From Spirochaeta_B sp964398645 (GTDB lineage: Bacteria; Spirochaetota; Spirochaetia; DSM-27196; DSM-8902), in the NCBI GenBank assembly GCA_964398645.1, contig CAYNNU010000071.1, forward strand, positions 1 to 10,452: a stretch of 10,452 nucleotides of DNA, in the 5' to 3' direction. Both the position numbers and the translations under genes were made by a program. The notes below the pieces were generated by a model that was given only the letters and a program-made list of their open reading frames with translations, was not told the DNA's origin and ran no database searches. The number at the start of each line of letters is the position of its first letter. Within the stretch, counting starts at the first letter, position 1. Shown here one piece after another: positions 6,473 through 10,452 of the stretch.

Positions 6473-7717
6473 ATGGTTAAAATAAACAACAACTATTCAA
6501 AACTACAATCTTCCTATCTCTTTGTTGAAATAAACAAACGCATACAAGCATTTCAGCAAGCACGCCCTGATATCGATTTGATCAAGCTGGGCATTGGCGA
6601 TGTTACTCTCGCCCTTACTCCTACAATAACCGCTGCATTTCAAGATGCGGTTGCTGAAATGGCTCAAGATAATTCCTTCCACGGATACGGACCTGAACAG
6701 GGCTATGCCTTTTTACGAGAAGCAATCGCAAAGAATGATTTTTGTAGCCGCGGGGCTGATATTTCTGCGGATGAGATATTTATCAGTGACGGTGCAAAAT
6801 GTGATACAGGAAACATTCTTGAAATTTTTTCCAATGATATTACTATTGCGGTGCCCGATCCAGTGTACCCGGTCTATGTGGATAGTACGGTAATGAGCGG
6901 CAGGACCGGCAGGGCGCAGGGCGGTCGCTATGACGGTTTGATTTATTTGGAGGGAACGCCGGAAAATGGCTATGTTCCTATGCCATCTGATGATCTCGAT
7001 GCTGATATCATTTTTCTCTGCTTCCCCAACAATCCCACTGGGGCGACTGCAAGCCGTGATCAACTACAAGCTTGGGTCAATCACGCACAAAAAAGCGGCT
7101 CAATACTATTATTCGATGCCGCCTATGAGGCATTTATTCAGAATCCAGATATCCCCCATTCAATCTATGAAATTCCAGGCGCCCGTGAGGTTGCAATAGA
7201 ATTCCGCAGCTTTTCCAAAACCGCAGGCTTTACCGGCACCCGTTGCGCCTATACCGTTGTTCCCACATCCTTACAAGGGAAAGATGAAAATGGCGACACA
7301 GTCTCTATCCGGGATTTGTGGAACCGCCGTCAATCCACCAAGTTCAACGGGGTAAGCTATCCAGTACAAAAAGCTGCAGCTGCAGTCTTTACCCCACAAG
7401 GACAAAAAGAAACAAAGGAGAGAATCCAGTATTATCTAAAAAATGCCAGCCTCATTCGCGAAACGCTTATCGAGGCGGGATTTTCTGTGACTGGAGGGAC
7501 AGATTCCCCATATATTTGGACCCAAGTACATGGCGATAGTTGGGAGTTTTTCGATCGATTACTACATGAAGCTGGCGTTGTGTGTACGCCCGGCACTGGC
7601 TTTGGCCGTGCCGGCGACGGATGTGTACGTATTAGTGCATTTAATCATCGGGAAAAGGTTGAACAGGCTATGCAGCGGCTAAAACCCGTCTTGGATAAGG
7701 CTCGCAAAAATCGCTAG
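6473..7717 (+). CDS. dapL: LL-diaminopimelate aminotransferase
   Basis: DapL (EC 2.6.1.83) converts tetrahydrodipicolinate with glutamate directly to LL-2,6-diaminopimelate in the cytoplasm. It replaces the three-step succinylase or acetylase routes to lysine and peptidoglycan precursors. At 414 residues it has the family length. The start INNNYSKLQSSYLFVEI is typical of DapL. Fold-type I PLP features follow: PDPVYPVY (128-135), FPNNPTG (184-190), FDAAY with Asp215, and SFSKTAGFTGTR with the PLP lysine Lys249. Arg386 in CVRISAF is the expected carboxylate-binding arginine. An in-frame TGA two codons upstream rules out an earlier start nearby, so the ATG at 6473 is firm, yet no Shine-Dalgarno sequence precedes it. 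It probably shares a transcript with the AEC permease. It converges with the kinase gene, 29 bases away. DapL occurs in spirochaetes such as Leptospira, as well as plants, chlamydiae and others. Confidence 0.96.
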   Translation: MVKINNNYSKLQSSYLFVEINKRIQAFQQARPDIDLIKLGIGDVTLALTPTITAAFQDAVAEMAQDNSFHGYGPEQGYAFLREAIAKNDFCSRGADISADEIFISDGAKCDTGNILEIFSNDITIAVPDPVYPVYVDSTVMSGRTGRAQGGRYDGLIYLEGTPENGYVPMPSDDLDADIIFLCFPNNPTGATASRDQLQAWVNHAQKSGSILLFDAAYEAFIQNPDIPHSIYEIPGAREVAIEFRSFSKTAGFTGTRCAYTVVPTSLQGKDENGDTVSIRDLWNRRQSTKFNGVSYPVQKAAAAVFTPQGQKETKERIQYYLKNASLIRETLIEAGFSVTGGTDSPYIWTQVHGDSWEFFDRLLHEAGVVCTPGTGFGRAGDGCVRISAFNHREKVEQAMQRLKPVLDKARKNR

Positions 7718-7746
7718 CAGAAACCACAAGGCAGCACAATAGGAAT

Positions 7747-10089
7747 CTATTTTTTTAACAGAATTTCCTGGGCATAATGAGAAAAGCGATCAAAAGCTGA
7801 GATCAAGCTTTGCAAACCCAATTGTGCCCGTTTTTTCTGGTCATCAATGCAAGCATCTTCCACCACAGAAGCTGCCTGGGCTAATTCCTGGGCTTCCAAA
7901 TGCGCTGCACCGCCTTTTATGCCATGCGCTAGTATTCTTGCATCATCTAGCTGTCCTGAATGTACATAATCCTGCAGGCGCTGTAACTGCTCAATTCCCC
8001 GTTGGCAAAAAGCGTCAAGAACCCGATGTAGCACATCTTTTTTGCCCATAAATGACTCCAAAGCGCCTTCATAGTTGAAGGCTATCTCCTCAGATTCAAG
8101 CTGCTCTTTTCCGGATACATACCGGTGTAAAAAAGGAAAAATATCACGAGCTTTGAACGGCTTTGAAACATAGTCATTCATTCCGGCTGCTTCACACTTT
8201 TCTTTTTCCCCGGATTGTGCATTTGCGGTAACTCCAATTATTGGAACCCGATCATCAATCTGCCGAATCAGGCGAGCTGCTTCATATCCATTCATTACCG
8301 GCATTTGAATGTCCATAAAAACAATATCAAACCTTTTGGTCTTAAACAGTTCAACTGCTTCCTGTCCATTTTCTGCAGTTTCCACAGCAAGCCCGGCGTG
8401 GGATAGAATAACAGCAAACATCTCCTGATTTACAATATGATCCTCAACAAGCAAAACCCTTCCATCAAATTGCGCATAACCCTCAGCTACAGAATCATCT
8501 TTCACTTCCTCAACAACTTCGAGAGAAGGAAGGTCAACATCCTCAGCTAAAGCACTACGCACACGCGAAAGCAATGTTCGTACCCGAATTGGCTTGGTAA
8601 TATAATCATTAAACCAGCCAAGACGTTTCATCTTTGCATCTGCGCCAATCTGACCGTTAGGAACCATTAGGATAAGGCGAGCAGAGTTTATTAAGGTGTC
8701 AGCGTTAATTTCACCACCGACCTTCCAGCCATCCATACCATCAAGTAAAAGGTCAATCAATACTACATCGAAAGGCTGATCCTGTTCCGCAGCCGCGCGC
8801 AGACATGAAACCGCGTCATCCCCATCCAGCACAGACTGTGCATCCATTCCCCAATCCCGAAAATATGTACACAAAACATCACAGGATTTCTGACTATCGT
8901 CTACTACCAGAACACGTTTTCCTTCAAACTCCGGTACAACAGCCCGAATACTAGCTGTATCTGCGTGAATACTATCCGCATCTACAGTCTGGAAAGGGAT
9001 TGAAAACCAGAACCGGGAACCCTTTCCTTCTTGGCTTTCTACCCCAACATTACCCCTCATCATTTGAACAAGGTTTTTGCTAATCGATAGCCCTAAACCG
9101 GTTCCACCGTATTTCCTGGTTGTTGAACTATCAAGCTGTTCGAATGCATGAAAAACACTATCCTGCTTTTCCGCTGGAATTCCTATCCCAGTATCTTCTA
9201 CATACAGTTTTACCTGAATGCCATCATCAAGGGTTTGCACATATTCAATACCTAAACAGATAACCCCACTATGAGTAAACTTCAATGCATTACTCAAAAA
9301 ATTGATGGCTACCTGACGAACGCGCATGGGATCACCTACAAGCATTTCAGGTACTCGCAAATCAAACTGAAGTACAAGCTCTATACCTTTGCGATATGCA
9401 GCCAAACTTATCATGTCAACGGCATCTTCCATAAGTTGATAGATATCAAAGGCAATAAATTCAAGATGCAGCCTTCCAGCCTCTATTTTAGAAAGATCAA
9501 GAACATCATTTACCAGAGATTGAAGAATATCAGCAGCAAACTGCACCTGAGATGTATATTCCCGCTGCTCAACATCTAATTCAGTCCCAAGTAATAATTC
9601 AGACATACCCATGATAGTCTGTATTGGTGTACGAATTTCATGGCTTACATTTGCTAAAAAATCGGATTTGACCCGTGTTGCTCGCAGAGCCGACTCTCGT
9701 TCTTGAATAAGGCGTTGTTCGCCCTGAATCTTACTGGTTACTTCTTCAAGTATCACAAAAATAAAAGGGGTATTCGAAGAAGAACAAAAATAACTGGCCT
9801 CCAGCTGAACCCACCCCTGACCAATTCCTTTTTGTATACAATACTGGCTTTGAATTTGAAAAGTAGCTTGTTTTCTTCCAGCAACAAGCTTCTCAAAGCT
9901 TTGCAAAAACTCATCAGCCGGGCAAAGAAAATCAGAAAGATGTGCTTTCGCTTCCAATCCGCCTTGTTTTTGTAATATCTGTAATGCAGTGTAATTAGCG
10001 TTAAGTATGCAGCCATCTGGATCAAGAATAAGAAGCCCCCTGGGCAAATATTCGAAGACCTGCTGAAACTGTTGCTCAAACGATTCCAT
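7747..10089 (-). CDS. Soluble hybrid histidine kinase: PAS-HisKA-HATPase-REC-REC-Hpt
   Basis: This is a 780-residue cytoplasmic sensor kinase with a built-in phosphorelay; there is no signal peptide or membrane segment. In order it has a PAS domain (about 8-118), a short helical linker, and HisKA with SHEIRTP and phospho-accepting His150. HATPase_c follows, with Asn263 and Asn267 in the N box, DTGIGI (299-304) and GGTGLGL (328-334). The first receiver (about 391-513) has Asp397/Asp398, phospho-acceptor Asp446 and Lys499. The second receiver (543-658) has Glu549/Asp550, Asp593, Thr621 and Lys643. The C-terminal Hpt domain (about 672-776) has AHGIKGGAAH with His722. In receiver one, valine seems to sit at the usual Thr/Ser switch position (about 476). 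The ATG at 10089 fits better than the in-frame TTG at 10104, because AGG lies seven bases upstream. The stop of the upstream receiver gene is eight bases away, so the pair is probably coupled. Confidence 0.95.
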   Translation of the reverse strand: MESFEQQFQQVFEYLPRGLLILDPDGCILNANYTALQILQKQGGLEAKAHLSDFLCPADEFLQSFEKLVAGRKQATFQIQSQYCIQKGIGQGWVQLEASYFCSSSNTPFIFVILEEVTSKIQGEQRLIQERESALRATRVKSDFLANVSHEIRTPIQTIMGMSELLLGTELDVEQREYTSQVQFAADILQSLVNDVLDLSKIEAGRLHLEFIAFDIYQLMEDAVDMISLAAYRKGIELVLQFDLRVPEMLVGDPMRVRQVAINFLSNALKFTHSGVICLGIEYVQTLDDGIQVKLYVEDTGIGIPAEKQDSVFHAFEQLDSSTTRKYGGTGLGLSISKNLVQMMRGNVGVESQEGKGSRFWFSIPFQTVDADSIHADTASIRAVVPEFEGKRVLVVDDSQKSCDVLCTYFRDWGMDAQSVLDGDDAVSCLRAAAEQDQPFDVVLIDLLLDGMDGWKVGGEINADTLINSARLILMVPNGQIGADAKMKRLGWFNDYITKPIRVRTLLSRVRSALAEDVDLPSLEVVEEVKDDSVAEGYAQFDGRVLLVEDHIVNQEMFAVILSHAGLAVETAENGQEAVELFKTKRFDIVFMDIQMPVMNGYEAARLIRQIDDRVPIIGVTANAQSGEKEKCEAAGMNDYVSKPFKARDIFPFLHRYVSGKEQLESEEIAFNYEGALESFMGKKDVLHRVLDAFCQRGIEQLQRLQDYVHSGQLDDARILAHGIKGGAAHLEAQELAQAASVVEDACIDDQKKRAQLGLQSLISAFDRFSHYAQEILLKK

Positions 10090-10097
10090 ATTTCCGC

Positions 10098-10451
10098 CTA
10101 ACAAAAATCAACTTGTAATACTTCTACTGCCTTCGTCCGTAATTGCTGTGGTTTCAATGGCTTAACCAAATAGCTTTTTATTCCGTTCTGTAAGGCCCGA
10201 ATAACCGCATCACGACGAGAGACAGCAGAAAAAACAATGATAGGCGGGATTTCTTCGGAAGAAAATGTTGCATTTAATGATTCCAAAACCTTAAAGCCAT
10301 CCATCCCCGGCATCATCAAATCAAGAAAAACAAGATCCTGGGCTGTCGCTTTTCCACTGCTTATATATTCATGTCCATTGTTATACAAGGATACCACACA
10401 GCCCACATCCTCAAAGGTATTTTTTACTAACTGCTGAATAACAGGATCATC
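10098..10451 (-). CDS. Response regulator receiver domain (5' end outside window)
   Basis: This is a CheY-like receiver with 117 visible residues. The frame is open to the right edge, beginning DDPVIQQLVKN, so the GTG at 10406 is internal and only the N-terminal beginning is missing. The acidic pair is at the first residues. Phospho-acceptor Asp44 lies in VFLDLMMPGMDG, Ser75 is at the Thr/Ser switch position, and Lys97 is in LVKPLKP (visible numbering). The protein ends right after the receiver fold, so no output domain lies C-terminal to it. It is either a stand-alone receiver or the end of a larger protein that begins outside the window. It is followed after eight bases by the hybrid kinase, whose ribosome site overlaps this stop codon. 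It is a plausible relay partner of that kinase's Hpt domain. Confidence 0.9.
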   Translation of the reverse strand, partial: DDPVIQQLVKNTFEDVGCVVSLYNNGHEYISSGKATAQDLVFLDLMMPGMDGFKVLESLNATFSSEEIPPIIVFSAVSRRDAVIRALQNGIKSYLVKPLKPQQLRTKAVEVLQVDFC

Positions 10452-10452
10452 A

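Noticed and set aside
1..10452. CRISPR array, phage defence island, toxin-antitoxin pair, transposon or integrated element
   Set aside because: There are no spaced direct repeats, terminal inverted repeats, transposase or integrase motifs, and no tRNA-adjacent duplications. All genes but one belong to known housekeeping, transport, scaffold or signalling families.

Overview
The window is compact chromosomal DNA with about 43% G+C by eye. It holds nine protein genes and almost no spare sequence; the longest gap is about 104 bases. Nothing in it looks mobile: there is no insertion sequence, phage gene, tRNA, rRNA or CRISPR array. I infer a spirochaete (Treponema/Spirochaeta-like). The reasons are an LL-diaminopimelate aminotransferase (DapL), a ribosomal protein S4 gene standing alone outside the usual alpha operon and lacking the zinc-binding cysteines, and a RhlB-like helicase. 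This placement is moderate to low in confidence, because no marker was compared against a database.

Left part (1-2016, plus strand): the C-terminal part of an unrecognised membrane protein, cut by the window edge, overlaps the start of dinB (DNA polymerase IV) by 17 bases. Next (2031-5291, minus strand), read in transcription order, come rhlB (DEAD-box RNA helicase), rpsD (ribosomal protein S4) and an exported TPR protein. rpsD has a good sigma-70-type promoter with a 31-base dyad over its -10 region. It ends in a clean intrinsic terminator, whose T-tract sits beside the -35 box of the TPR gene's own promoter. dinB and the TPR gene converge with only 14 bases between them.

Middle right (5396-7717, plus strand): an AEC-family permease is followed after 39 bases by dapL, which makes LL-diaminopimelate for lysine and peptidoglycan. 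Far right (7747-10452, minus strand): a receiver-domain protein, cut by the right edge, is followed after 8 bases by a soluble hybrid histidine kinase with the order PAS, HisKA, HATPase, REC, REC, Hpt. The two probably form one phosphorelay unit. No DNA-binding output domain is visible.

Overall this is housekeeping and signalling DNA. I found no convincing new biological system. The points most worth checking are the dyad over the rpsD promoter, the extended basic tail of RhlB with its amphipathic end, the fused terminator/promoter between rpsD and the TPR gene, and the unassigned membrane protein upstream of dinB.
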